Below are positions 50,716 to 60,027 of a stretch of DNA of 64,000 nt, one piece after another. The notes under the pieces were generated by a model. It had not been told where the DNA came from, did not search any database, and saw nothing but the letters and a program-made list of their open reading frames with translations. The stretch's first letter is position 1; each line of letters opens with the position of its first letter. The stretch comes from Tropicimonas marinistellae (GTDB lineage Bacteria > Pseudomonadota > Alphaproteobacteria > Rhodobacterales > Rhodobacteraceae): contig NZ_LNCI01000004.1 in assembly GCF_001509585.1 (NCBI RefSeq), forward strand, positions 62,001-126,000, written 5' to 3'. The translations under genes were made by a program, and so were the position numbers.

Positions 50716-52482
50716 ATGAGCGAGACGGGCGAGAGCGGATACCAGGTTCTGGCGCGGAAGTACCGCCCACAGACCTTTGCCGACCTTGTGGGCCAAGCGG
50801 CAATGGTCCGGACGCTGAAGAACGCCTTCGCGGCCGACCGGATCGCGCAGGCTTTCATCATGACGGGGATCCGCGGGACGGGGAAGACGACCACCGCACG
50901 GATCATCGCCAAGGGAATGAACTGCATCGGCGCCGATGGCGCAGGCGGGCCGACCACGGAGCCGTGTGGGCAATGCGAGCATTGCCGGGCGATCGCCGAG
51001 GGTCGGCATGTGGACGTGCTGGAGATGGACGCGGCCTCCAACACGGGCATCGACGATATCCGCAATCAGGTTCTGGATTCAGTGGCCTATGCACCCAGTT
51101 CCGCGCGCTTCAAAGTCTATATCGTCGACGAGGTTCACATGCTGTCGAAGAGCGCCTTCAACGCGCTTCTGAAGACGCTGGAGGAACCGCCGGCGCATGT
51201 GAAGTTCATCTTCGCCACCACCGAGATCCGCAAGGTTCCGGTGACAGTGCTGAGCCGTTGCCAGCGTTTCGATCTGCGGCGGATCGAGCCAGAGGACATG
51301 CTGGCGATGCTGCGGCGGATCGCCGATGCCGAGGGCGGGCAGATCACCGACGAGGCGATCGCACTGTTGGTAAGGGCCTCCGAAGGTTCGGCGCGTGATG
51401 CTCAATCGCTGCTCGATCAGGCACTGAGCCAGGGCGTCGGTGAGACCGGCGCCGATGCCGTGCGCGCCATGCTCGGACTGGCGGATCGCGGGCGGGTGCT
51501 CGACCTTTTCGACATGGTGATGAGAGGGGATGCTGCCGGAGCCTTGACTGAGCTTTCGGCACAATACGCAGACGGTGCGGACCCTGTGGCGGTGCTGCGG
51601 GATCTGGCCGAAGTCTGCCACTGGGTATCGGTGACGAAGATTACCCCGGAAGCCGCCGACGATCCCACGGTGCCGCCCAACGAACGCGACCGCGGCAGGA
51701 CAATGGCCGAGGCGCTTGCCATGCCGATCCTTGCCCGCATGTGGCAAATGCTGCTGAAGGCGCTTGAGGAGGTTGCGCAGGCCCCGAACGCCATGATGGC
51801 GGCCGAGATGGCGATCATCCGGCTGACCCATGTTGCCGACCTGCCGAGTCCCGGAGAGCTGGTCCGCAAGTTGAAAGATGCGCCCGCCCCTCCCGGCGGA
51901 CCCGGTACATCTGCTGGCGCACCTGCTGGACAAATGGCCGCCACCCGCCCGTCCGGCTATGCAGCGCCGCCACCTTCCGCACCACGCGGCACCCCGCCGG
52001 GTGCCGGCCCGGTGGCGGCAGTGCAGGTATCGCCGGAGGAGGCGCTGGCCCGTTACGTGAGCTTCGACCACGTGATCGAGTTGATCCGCTCGAACCGCGA
52101 CGTGACGTTGCTGATCGAGATCGAGAACACGCTGAAACTCGCCCGGTACAGCCCCGGCCGGATCGAGTTCGAACCGACCTCTGATGCGGCGCCGGATCTG
52201 GCGCAGCGGCTCGGGCAGCGGCTTCAGAGCTGGACTGGAAATCGCTGGGCCGTTTCGGTGGTGAACGAGGGCGGCGGGCCAACGATTGCGGAAGCGCGCG
52301 ACAGCGAGAAACAGGCGCTGGAGGAAGCCGCGATGGCGCATCCACTGGTCAAGGCGGTGCTGGAAACCTTCCCGCAGGCCCGGATCGCAGAGATCCGTAC
52401 GCCAGACCAGATCGCGGCGGAGGCTGCGGTGGAGGCCCTGCCCGAAGTCGAGGACGAGTGGGACCCGTTCGAAGATGACTAG
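50716..52482 (+). CDS. dnaX: DNA polymerase III subunit gamma/tau
   Basis: A 588-residue clamp-loader ATPase from ATG 50716. Walker A is GIRGTGKTTTAR, the zinc module is CIG ... CGQCEHC, Walker B is VYIVDEVHMLS, sensor 1 is FIFATTEIRKVP and SRC is LSRCQRFDLR. A Pro/Ala-rich linker near residue 400 leads to a C-terminal tau-type domain ending in an acidic tail. It begins the dnaX-ybaB-recR set conserved across proteobacteria. Confidence 0.96.
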   Translation: MSETGESGYQVLARKYRPQTFADLVGQAAMVRTLKNAFAADRIAQAFIMTGIRGTGKTTTARIIAKGMNCIGADGAGGPTTEPCGQCEHCRAIAEGRHVDVLEMDAASNTGIDDIRNQVLDSVAYAPSSARFKVYIVDEVHMLSKSAFNALLKTLEEPPAHVKFIFATTEIRKVPVTVLSRCQRFDLRRIEPEDMLAMLRRIADAEGGQITDEAIALLVRASEGSARDAQSLLDQALSQGVGETGADAVRAMLGLADRGRVLDLFDMVMRGDAAGALTELSAQYADGADPVAVLRDLAEVCHWVSVTKITPEAADDPTVPPNERDRGRTMAEALAMPILARMWQMLLKALEEVAQAPNAMMAAEMAIIRLTHVADLPSPGELVRKLKDAPAPPGGPGTSAGAPAGQMAATRPSGYAAPPPSAPRGTPPGAGPVAAVQVSPEEALARYVSFDHVIELIRSNRDVTLLIEIENTLKLARYSPGRIEFEPTSDAAPDLAQRLGQRLQSWTGNRWAVSVVNEGGGPTIAEARDSEKQALEEAAMAHPLVKAVLETFPQARIAEIRTPDQIAAEAAVEALPEVEDEWDPFEDD

Positions 52483-52601
52483 GCACACGCCCTACAAGCG
52501 ATTTTCCGCAATAAGCCGCTGTCCGGCGTTGTGGCCGCGTGCGGCATGGCACATATGAACCGCCAGACACAGAACGGAATACCGAACCGAAAGGAACGCA
52601 C

Positions 52602-52949
52602 ATGCTGAAAGGACTCGGCGGTCTTGGCGACATGGCCAAGATGATGAAGGCCGCGCAGGAGATGCAAACCAAGATGGCCACGCTCCAGTCGGAGCTGGAG
52701 AACACCGTGGTGGTCGGCGAGAGCGGCGCCGGGCTGGTCAAGGCGCGCTGCACCGCCAAGGGCGAGTTGACCGGGCTGGACATCGACCCATCGATCTTCA
52801 ACCCTGACGAGAAGGAAGTGGTGGAGGACCTGATCCTGGCCGCGATCAAGGACGCCCAGGGCAAGGCGCAGCAGAAGTCACAGCAGGAGATGGAGAAGCT
52901 CACCTCCGAGATGGGCCTGCCCGCCGGCATGAACATCCCCGGCCTGTAA
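52602..52949 (+). CDS. ybaB: YbaB/EbfC nucleoid-associated protein
   Basis: 115 residues from ATG 52602 (SD AAAGGAA). It starts [20 protein letters not shown] and continues with the family core [20 protein letters not shown] and a helical C-terminus. The small dimeric DNA-binding protein is encoded between dnaX and recR, as in most proteobacteria. It stops 1 base before the recR start, so translation is coupled. Confidence 0.95.
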   Translation: MLKGLGGLGDMAKMMKAAQEMQTKMATLQSELENTVVVGESGAGLVKARCTAKGELTGLDIDPSIFNPDEKEVVEDLILAAIKDAQGKAQQKSQQEMEKLTSEMGLPAGMNIPGL

Positions 52950-52950
52950 C

Positions 52951-53550
52951 GTGAGCCAGGCGCCGCGCGACATCGAGGACCTGATCGACCTCATGGCCCG
53001 CCTGCCCGGCCTCGGGCCGCGGTCGGCGCGGCGCGCGGTGCTCCAACTCATCAAGAAGCGGTCGCTGCTGCTTATACCGCTTGCGGATGCGATGCAGCGC
53101 GTCGCGGCAACTGCGCGCGAATGCGTGAACTGCGGCAACGTCGGCACGACAGAGCTATGCGAGATCTGCACCGCGGAGAAACGCGCCACGGGCGAGATCT
53201 GCGTGGTGGAGGATGTGGCCGATCTCTGGGCGATGGAACGCGCGGGCGTCTTCAAGGGCCGCTACCACGTGCTGGGCGGCACGTTGTCGGCACTGGATGC
53301 CGTAGGTCCAGAGGAACTGCGCATCCCGCGGCTTCTGACCCGCGTGAGCGAGGAGGGGATTGGCGAGGTGATCCTGGCTCTGAACGCCACGGTCGACGGC
53401 CAGACCACTGCACATTACATCGCAGAACAACTTGAACCGATGGGCGTGGCCGTCACGTCGCTTGCGCAGGGCGTTCCCATCGGTGGCGAGCTCGACTATC
53501 TGGACGATGGCACGATCTCTGCCGCGCTCCGCGCGCGCAAAGCACTGTAG
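52951..53550 (+). CDS. recR: Recombination mediator RecR
   Basis: A 199-residue RecR from GTG 52951, one base after the ybaB stop. It has an N-terminal helix-hairpin-helix ([20 protein letters not shown]), the zinc finger [16 protein letters not shown] and a Toprim domain ([53 protein letters not shown]). It works with RecF/RecO to load RecA at gaps. Confidence 0.96.
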   Translation: MSQAPRDIEDLIDLMARLPGLGPRSARRAVLQLIKKRSLLLIPLADAMQRVAATARECVNCGNVGTTELCEICTAEKRATGEICVVEDVADLWAMERAGVFKGRYHVLGGTLSALDAVGPEELRIPRLLTRVSEEGIGEVILALNATVDGQTTAHYIAEQLEPMGVAVTSLAQGVPIGGELDYLDDGTISAALRARKAL

Positions 53551-53672
53551 CCGAACGCGCTCGTGAAAGCGGAGCGGGCGGGCGGCATCTGGCGCACAAA
53601 CCGACGGGCCGCTTCCGACTTGCCCCCCGGGTCGACGCGGCTATGTTGGCGCGAATGTTTCGGGAGATACCG

Positions 53673-54848
53673 ATGAAACGACTATTCCCACTCGCGCCGC
53701 TGCTGGTCGTGGCCGCGCCAGCGCTTGCCGAGATCCCTTGCGGCGGCGATTTCGGTGCGTTCAAGGACGCGATGGCAGCCGAGGCTGTGGCGGCCGGGCA
53801 TGACCCCGCGACGACCGCTCGGTTCTTTTCCGGCATCCGGCAAAGCGACGCCGTGCTGAAAGCGGACCGGCGACAGGGGATCTTCCAGCTTCCGTTCATC
53901 GACTTCTCTCGCCGGATCATCAGCCAGAACCGCATCGACAACGGGAAGGCCAATCTGGCGCGCTATGGCGAGGTATTCGACCGGGTTGAGGAGACCTACG
54001 GCGTCAGCCCCGGCGTGCTGCTGGCGTTCTGGGCGCTTGAGACGGACTACGGGGCGATCCAGGGTGACTACAATACCGCCAACGCATTGGTGACGCTCAG
54101 CCACGATTGCCGCCGGCCGGAGCTCTTCCAGCCACAGGTCTTCGCCGCGCTGACGCTCTACGAACAGGGTGATTTCGACCCGGCGACCACCACCGGCGCC
54201 TGGGCGGGCGAGATCGGCATGGTGCAGATGCTGCCCAAGGACATCCTCGAAAACGGCGTGGATGGCGACGGCGACGGACATGTGACGTTGAAGACCTCGG
54301 TACCCGATGCGCTGATGTCGGGCGGCGCGATGCTACAGGCACTCGGGTGGCGGCCGAACGAGCCCTGGTTGCAGGAGATCACGGTACCCGCAGAGCTGAA
54401 CTGGGCCGAAACCGGACTGGCTCACCGAAGGAGCGTCGCGGAATGGGAGGCGCTCGGCATACGCGCCCGCAACGGCGATCTCGGACCGGCGGACCTGCCC
54501 GCCGCCGTGGTGCTACCGCAGGGTCACGGCGGGCCGGCGTTTCTCGCTTACCCGAACTTCGATGTCTATTTCGAGTGGAACCAGAGCTTCGTCTACGTCC
54601 TTTCTGCGGCTTATTTCGCCACACGGTTGGAAGGCGCGCAGATATATGACGCAGGCAATCCCTCACCCGCCTTGAGCGGGGAACAGATCCTTGCCCTGCA
54701 AGGAAAACTCGAGGCACGCGGGTATGATGTGGGCGGGGTCGACGGTATCCTCGGCGAGAAGACCCGGGCGGCGATCCAGTCGGAACAGGTTCGGCTTGGC
54801 CTGCCCGCCGACGCTTGGCCGACGCGGGCGCTCCTCGACGCGATCTAG
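53673..54848 (+). CDS. Lytic murein transglycosylase with peptidoglycan-binding domain
   Basis: A 391-residue MltB-type protein from ATG 53673. The signal peptide ends PALA-E (no lipobox Cys), so it is periplasmic and soluble. The SLT_2 catalytic domain has Glu in FWALETDYGAIQGDYNT and further GEIGMVQMLPKDIL and DGDGHVTL. C-terminal residues about 325-390 are a PG_binding_1 domain (EQILALQGKLEARGYDVGGV, LGEKTRAAIQ). It cleaves glycan strands to anhydro-muropeptides. Confidence 0.92.
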   Translation: MKRLFPLAPLLVVAAPALAEIPCGGDFGAFKDAMAAEAVAAGHDPATTARFFSGIRQSDAVLKADRRQGIFQLPFIDFSRRIISQNRIDNGKANLARYGEVFDRVEETYGVSPGVLLAFWALETDYGAIQGDYNTANALVTLSHDCRRPELFQPQVFAALTLYEQGDFDPATTTGAWAGEIGMVQMLPKDILENGVDGDGDGHVTLKTSVPDALMSGGAMLQALGWRPNEPWLQEITVPAELNWAETGLAHRRSVAEWEALGIRARNGDLGPADLPAAVVLPQGHGGPAFLAYPNFDVYFEWNQSFVYVLSAAYFATRLEGAQIYDAGNPSPALSGEQILALQGKLEARGYDVGGVDGILGEKTRAAIQSEQVRLGLPADAWPTRALLDAI

Positions 54849-54885
54849 GATTTCCGCCCAACGCAAAGCCGCGCCGGTTGCCGCG

Positions 54886-57800
54886 TCAGGCGACCAGCGC
54901 CTCGGCTTTCTTGAGGTCCACGGAGACGAGCTGGCTCACGCCCTGCTCCTGCATCGTCACGCCAAAAAGACGGTCCATGCGGCTCATGGTGACGGCGTGG
55001 TGGGTGATGATGAGGAAACGCGTATCGGCGCGTTGCACCATCTCGTCCAGCAGGTCGCAGAAGCGGGTCACGTTGGCATCGTCGAGCGGCGCGTCCACCT
55101 CGTCGAGCACGCAGATCGGCGCCGGGTTCGCGAGGAAGACGGCGAAGATCAGCGCCAGCGCGGTCAGCGTCTGCTCCCCGCCCGACAGAAGCGACAGCGT
55201 CGAGAGCTTCTTGCCCGGCGGCATGCACATGATCTCCAGCCCTGCCTCGAGCGGGTCGTCACTCTCAACCAATTCCAGTTTGGCGTGACCGCCACCGAAG
55301 AGATGGGTGAAGAGCATGGTGAAGTTGCCGTTGACCTCCTCGAAGGCCGTTAGCAGGCGCTCGCGCCCCTCGCGGTTGAGGCTGGCGATGCCGGTACGCA
55401 GGGTACGGATGGCTTCCTCAAGATCCTGCTTTTCCTCCACCAAAGCGACATGTTCGGCGGAGACCTCCTTGGCGTCCTCCTCCGCGCGCAGGTTCACCGC
55501 ACCGAGCGCATCGCGGGAACGGCGCAGGCGGGCGATATCCGCCTCGATCACGGAAGTCGACGGCATCTCTTCGGGATCGGTGTCGAGTTGTTCGAGCAGG
55601 GCCTCGGGCGTGGTTTCGAGTTCGTCGCGAATCCAGCCGGCGGCTGAATCCAACGTCTCCTCGGCGGCCTCGGCACGTGCCTCTGTCGCGGCGCGGTGCT
55701 CGCGGGCTTGACCGGCCGACTTTTCCGCCTCCCGCTCGGCGCGTTCGGCCTCGCGAAACCGTGTCTCGCCGCTGACCAGCGCATCGGCGGCGGCGCGTCT
55801 CCGGGCTTCTGCCGCCTCCAGGCCATCGGCAAGCTTCTCGCGCCGCGCCGAGATTTCGCCCGGCACGCTCCGGGCGGTCTCAAGCTCCGCTTCGGCGGAT
55901 GCACGGCGGGCGTTCAGATCCTGTGTCCGGGTTTCGGCATTTTCCAGTCGCCTGCGCCACCCGTCGATGTCCTTGCCGATTTCCTTCACACGGCGGTCGC
56001 GAGCCTCGCCCACCCGGCGCAATTCGTCCTGGGCGGCGCGGGCCGCCATCATGTCCCGCCGGGAGCCGTCGACCTGCGTCTTGGCGGATTCTACTCCCTC
56101 ACGTGCTGCGGCAAGATCCGGCAGATCGGCCCGTGCGGCGCGTGCCTCTTCCAGCCGGGCGCGCGCGGCCGCGGCCTCTTCCTCGTGACGCGCAACCGCC
56201 AGTTCCGCCGCTTCAAGGCGCGTTTCGGCCATGGCACGGTCATTCTCCGCCCGCGACAGGGCGCGGGAGGCGGTGGCAACAGCGGCGTCCGCCTCCTTGC
56301 GGGCGTCTCGCGCGCGACGATCGGCCTCCGTCAGATCGCGCAACCGCTGATGGAGCAATTCATGCGCCTGACCCGCGCCGGCCGCGCGGGCGGCGACCTC
56401 TTCCAGGTCGCGCTTGAGTTCCACCAGACGGTTGAGTTGTTGCAATCGAAGCGCGGCAGCAGAGGGCGCATCTTCAGAACCTGCGCGGAACCCATCCCAT
56501 CGCCAGAGGTCACCGACAAGGCTCACGAGGCGTTGCCCCGGTTTCAGCGCCGTTTGCAGGCGCGGACCTTCGGCCGGATCAACCACGCCCACCTGCGCCA
56601 TGCGACGACCCAGTACGCCGGGCACGTCCATGCGTCCTGCCAGCGGCTCCGCGCCTTCGGGCAAGGCTTGTTGCGCCTCATAGGGTGGCAGCATCGTCCA
56701 GCCCGACGCGGCCTCCGCGCCCACTTCCGGCGCCCGCAGGTCATCGGCCAGCGCCGCACCCAGTGCCTTTTCATAACCTGCGTCCACGCGAAGGTGGTCG
56801 AGCACCTGGTCTCCCTCGCTTGCATCGCGTTCCACCAGCCGCGCAAGCGCAGCAACCTCGGCGCGCAGCGCCTGGGCTTCGCCCTCGGCTGACGACCTTT
56901 CGGCGCGTGCTTCCGCCTCTCGGGCGGCGCAATCGGCACGGGCGTTATCAGCCTCGGCCAGTGCTGCCTCCGCGGCCTCGGCGGCGTTCGTGGCTGTCCC
57001 CTGTTCAGCTTCCGCCTTTGCCGCCGCATCGGCCGATGCGGCCAGCACGCCACGAGCGTGCTCGGCGGTCGCCTTAGCCTTGCGCGCCTCGTCTTCGTGG
57101 CGGGACAACGCCTTCGCGGCGTCGCTTTCCAACCGTTCGGAAGATTGGTGACGCGCAGAAAGACGCGCCACATCCTCGGTCAACTGGGCCAGTTCGGTCT
57201 CCCGGCCCTGCAGGTTGGATGCAGCAATTCGGGCAGCTTCGACAGCGGCGGCAAGCTTCTCGGCGTGGCCGTCATTGGCCGTGGCCAGCTCGTCGCGTTC
57301 GGCCTCCAGGCGAGAGATCGTCTCGCCCGCATCGCGATTGAGACCGGCCTCCCGCTCCATGTCCTTGCTCATCTGGCCGATCTGGCGCTCCAAGGTGGCA
57401 ATAGCCTCGCGGGCTCGGGCTTCCTCTTCTCCCACGGCGCCAAGCTCCACCTGCAACCTCTGCAGGACAGCGGCGGCAATCGTCTCTTCCTCGCGCAGCG
57501 GTGGCAGCGCCTCATCGGCGGCCTCGCGTGCCTTTGCCGCTTCCAACGCTCCACGTTCTGCCTGCGCCGCAGCCGTGGTACGCTCGCGCAGTTCACGCCG
57601 CGCGGCTTCCAGCGCGTCCATTGCTTCGCGCCAGCGGCGATACAGCAGCAGCCCCTCGGCATGGCGCAGATCGGCACCTATCGTCCGGTAGCGGGCCGCC
57701 TGCTTGGCTTGCCGCGCCAGCTGCGCCAATTGGCCCGCGAGTTGCTCGATCACATCGTCGACACGTGCCAGGTTCTGCTCGGCGCCGTTCAGCTTCAGCT

Positions 57801-58341
57801 CCGCCTCGTGGCGGCGCTGATAGAGGCCGGATATCCCGGCAGCCTCCTCAAGGATCCGGCGGCGGTTTTTCGGCTTGGCGTTGATCAACTCGCTGATCTG
57901 CCCCTGCCGCACAAGCGCCGGAGACTGGCTTCCGGTGGAGGCATCGGCAAAAAGCATCTGTACATCGCGGGCGCGCACGTCGCGCGTGTTGACCTTGTAG
58001 GCCGAGCCCGCGTCGCGGGTAATGCGGCGCACGATCTCCAGCAGGTCCTGATCGTTGAACCCAGAGGGCGCAAGCCGCTCGCTGTTGTCTATGGCAAGGC
58101 TGACTTCGGCGAAATTGCGCGCCGGGCGTGTCGAGGCGCCTGCGAAGATCACGTCTTCCATGCCGCCACCACGCATTGCGGTCGGGCGGTTCTCCCCCAT
58201 GACCCAGCGAAGCGCTTCCAACAGGTTCGACTTACCGCAACCGTTCGGACCGACCACGCCGGTCAATCCGTCCGCGATCACCAGATCGGTCGGGTCGACG
58301 AAGCTCTTGAAGCCATTGAGGCGCAGGCGTGTGAAGCGCAC
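54886..58341 (-). CDS. smc: Chromosome segregation ATPase SMC
   Basis: A 1151-residue SMC. Walker A is GPNGCGKSN at residue 31. Coiled coil runs from about 165 to 500, with the hinge around residues 515-640 (EKALGAALADDLRAP; RLVSLVGDLWRWDG). A second coiled coil is followed by the signature LSGGEQTLTALALI and Walker B VLDEVDAPLDDANV. It organises the chromosome with ScpA/ScpB, which are not in the window. It converges on the transglycosylase gene. Confidence 0.96.
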   Translation of the reverse strand: MRFTRLRLNGFKSFVDPTDLVIADGLTGVVGPNGCGKSNLLEALRWVMGENRPTAMRGGGMEDVIFAGASTRPARNFAEVSLAIDNSERLAPSGFNDQDLLEIVRRITRDAGSAYKVNTRDVRARDVQMLFADASTGSQSPALVRQGQISELINAKPKNRRRILEEAAGISGLYQRRHEAELKLNGAEQNLARVDDVIEQLAGQLAQLARQAKQAARYRTIGADLRHAEGLLLYRRWREAMDALEAARRELRERTTAAAQAERGALEAAKAREAADEALPPLREEETIAAAVLQRLQVELGAVGEEEARAREAIATLERQIGQMSKDMEREAGLNRDAGETISRLEAERDELATANDGHAEKLAAAVEAARIAASNLQGRETELAQLTEDVARLSARHQSSERLESDAAKALSRHEDEARKAKATAEHARGVLAASADAAAKAEAEQGTATNAAEAAEAALAEADNARADCAAREAEARAERSSAEGEAQALRAEVAALARLVERDASEGDQVLDHLRVDAGYEKALGAALADDLRAPEVGAEAASGWTMLPPYEAQQALPEGAEPLAGRMDVPGVLGRRMAQVGVVDPAEGPRLQTALKPGQRLVSLVGDLWRWDGFRAGSEDAPSAAALRLQQLNRLVELKRDLEEVAARAAGAGQAHELLHQRLRDLTEADRRARDARKEADAAVATASRALSRAENDRAMAETRLEAAELAVARHEEEAAAARARLEEARAARADLPDLAAAREGVESAKTQVDGSRRDMMAARAAQDELRRVGEARDRRVKEIGKDIDGWRRRLENAETRTQDLNARRASAEAELETARSVPGEISARREKLADGLEAAEARRRAAADALVSGETRFREAERAEREAEKSAGQAREHRAATEARAEAAEETLDSAAGWIRDELETTPEALLEQLDTDPEEMPSTSVIEADIARLRRSRDALGAVNLRAEEDAKEVSAEHVALVEEKQDLEEAIRTLRTGIASLNREGRERLLTAFEEVNGNFTMLFTHLFGGGHAKLELVESDDPLEAGLEIMCMPPGKKLSTLSLLSGGEQTLTALALIFAVFLANPAPICVLDEVDAPLDDANVTRFCDLLDEMVQRADTRFLIITHHAVTMSRMDRLFGVTMQEQGVSQLVSVDLKKAEALVA

Positions 58342-58656
58342 GTGACGGGTTCCTGTTCGAGTCGCACGGTGGGCCAGAGTCTTGCAATCTGCGCACCAAA
58401 GTCAAGCACAGGCCCATCATATGGCGCCTATCTGACAGTTTTCTACAAGATATGCCAGCGCGTCAGCTTCTTTGAGCTCTATGCAGTTCCTGGCCGATCA
58501 TGGAAACGCCCAACCGAAGCGCCGCGAAATCAACACCTTGGACAAGATGCGACGACATGGCCATAGTAAACTGAACCGATCAGTTCAAAAATGCTTGCAA
58601 TATAGCTTTTCCTCAGGCAATCATATTCGCAAATATGAATTTAATGGAGGGAATCG
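58342..58656. other. Divergent control region of smc and the TsoY-like gene
   Basis: 315 bp without a gene and clearly richer in A+T than its surroundings. Besides the ATTC-N8-GAAT site it holds the near-palindrome TGAACCGATCAGTTCA, about 40 bp further upstream. The ribosome site AATGGAGGGAA precedes ATG 58657. Confidence 0.55.
58621..58640 (+). promoter_or_regulatory. ATTC-N8-GAAT operator before the TsoY-like gene
   Basis: TCATATT-CGCA-AATATGA (58621-58638) is a perfect 7-bp inverted repeat. Within and just past it, ATTC (58625-58628), eight bases and GAAT (58637-58640) match the ATTC-N8-GAAT consensus I recall for SqrR, the persulfide-sensing ArsR-type repressor of Rhodobacter. It ends 16 bp before the start codon, where a bound repressor would block transcription or elongation. 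Confidence 0.5.
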
Positions 58657-59868
58657 ATGTCCACCCCCACTCGCGCAGCAGACACCTACTCACCACTCTA
58701 CTTCCTCGCCTCGCTCGGCGCCGGCGGCCTCTCGGTATCGTTCTTCATGTACCTGTTCTTCTGGGTGCCCCATCCAGGTGTTCCGGTACCGACCTTCGAG
58801 CACATCTGGGCCGCGTTCACGACGGGCAGCACGCTGCAACAGGCGGCCATCGTCATTGCCTGGATCGGGATCGCCTTCTTCGTTGTGCTTAACCTCAAAT
58901 ACCTGATTTGGAACCTCCGCGCTTTCTCCGCCTTCAGCAAGACCGAGACGTTTGAGAAGCTGCGGAACTCCAACGCCGAAACCACGATCCTCGCGATGCC
59001 GTTGGCGCTTGCGATGGCCGTGAACGGGATGTTCGTCGCGGGACTTGCCTTCGTACCGCAGCTCTGGTCCATCGTGGAGTACCTCTTCCCGCTCGCCATG
59101 ATTGCCTTCCTCCTGATCGGCATTCAGGCGCTGCGTTACATCGGGGACTTCCTCGGCCGGGTTCTGACCAAGGGCGGTGTCTTCGACGTGACCGCGCACA
59201 ATTCATTCGCCCAGCTGTTGCCGGCCTTCGCACTCTCGATGGTCGCCGTTGGCTTCGCCGCGCCTGCAGCGATGAGCCACAACGTCGTCACCGCCGGTAT
59301 CGCCTTGATCGTTTCGACCTTCTTCGGTTTCGCTGCGATCCTCTATACGGTCGTCGCGGCGATCACCGCATTCAACTCCATGTTGCACCACGGCACCGCG
59401 AAGGAATCCGGGCCGACTCTGATGATCGTCGTGCCGATCATGACGGTGCTGGGCATCATGTTCCTGCGCCAATCGCACGGCATGCACGTGACGTTCGACG
59501 CCCATGGCGCGCCGGTTGAGACGCTGGTCTTCCTCTCCCGTCTGCTGACCGTGCAGCTCGTGTTCCTCGGCCTCGGTCTGCTGGTGCTGCGCCGCCAGGG
59601 CTACTGGGACGACTTCGTTTTCGGGTCCAAGACCTCTCCGGGCTCCTATGCCTTGGTCTGCCCCGGTGTCGCGCTTTCGGTGATGCTGCATTTCTGGCTG
59701 AACAAGGGCCTTGTCGCCTCCGGCATCGTCGACAAGTACTCGCTGGCCTACATCTTGGTATCCGCAATCGCTGTCGGTCTCCAGTTCGCGATGATCGCCC
59801 TGGTGCTGCGGCTGAACAAGCAGCACTTCGGCAGAACGCCGACGGCAGTGGCCGTACCCGCCGAGTGA
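58657..59868 (+). CDS. Ten-helix membrane protein, TsoY-like
   Basis: A 403-residue integral membrane protein with about ten predicted helices, for example FLASLGAGGLSVSFFMYLFF, IVIAWIGIAFFVVLNLKYLI and ILVSAIAVGLQFAMIALVL. The layout resembles the tellurite/dicarboxylate (SLAC1-like) transporter fold. The stretch SYALVCPGVALSVMLHFWLN near residue 330 has a Cys-Pro-Gly-Val which I recall as a Cys-or-selenocysteine position in proteins NCBI names TsoY family; this link is from memory. A role in transport of a sulfur compound would fit the SqrR-like operator. It is followed by a strong terminator, so it is a single-gene transcript. Confidence 0.65.
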   Translation: MSTPTRAADTYSPLYFLASLGAGGLSVSFFMYLFFWVPHPGVPVPTFEHIWAAFTTGSTLQQAAIVIAWIGIAFFVVLNLKYLIWNLRAFSAFSKTETFEKLRNSNAETTILAMPLALAMAVNGMFVAGLAFVPQLWSIVEYLFPLAMIAFLLIGIQALRYIGDFLGRVLTKGGVFDVTAHNSFAQLLPAFALSMVAVGFAAPAAMSHNVVTAGIALIVSTFFGFAAILYTVVAAITAFNSMLHHGTAKESGPTLMIVVPIMTVLGIMFLRQSHGMHVTFDAHGAPVETLVFLSRLLTVQLVFLGLGLLVLRRQGYWDDFVFGSKTSPGSYALVCPGVALSVMLHFWLNKGLVASGIVDKYSLAYILVSAIAVGLQFAMIALVLRLNKQHFGRTPTAVAVPAE

Positions 59869-59890
59869 TCCCCCCTGAAACCCAATGCAG

Positions 59891-59916
59891 ACGGGCGGCC
59901 AAGAGCCGCCCGTTTT
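59891..59916 (+). terminator. Rho-independent terminator after the TsoY-like gene
   Basis: ACGGGCGGC (59891-59899), loop CAAGA, GCCGCCCGT (59905-59913), then TTTT. This is the clearest intrinsic terminator in the window: a 9-bp GC-rich stem with a T run. Confidence 0.85.
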
Positions 59917-60027
59917 GCGACTCGGCACGTGGTGCCCATGCCCGCAGGACGCGACGTAAAGAAAGACTGTCGCGGCGCGCCCGCCCCTCCGCTAACGTGG
60001 TCGGACACGAGAAACGGGAAGCGCGAA

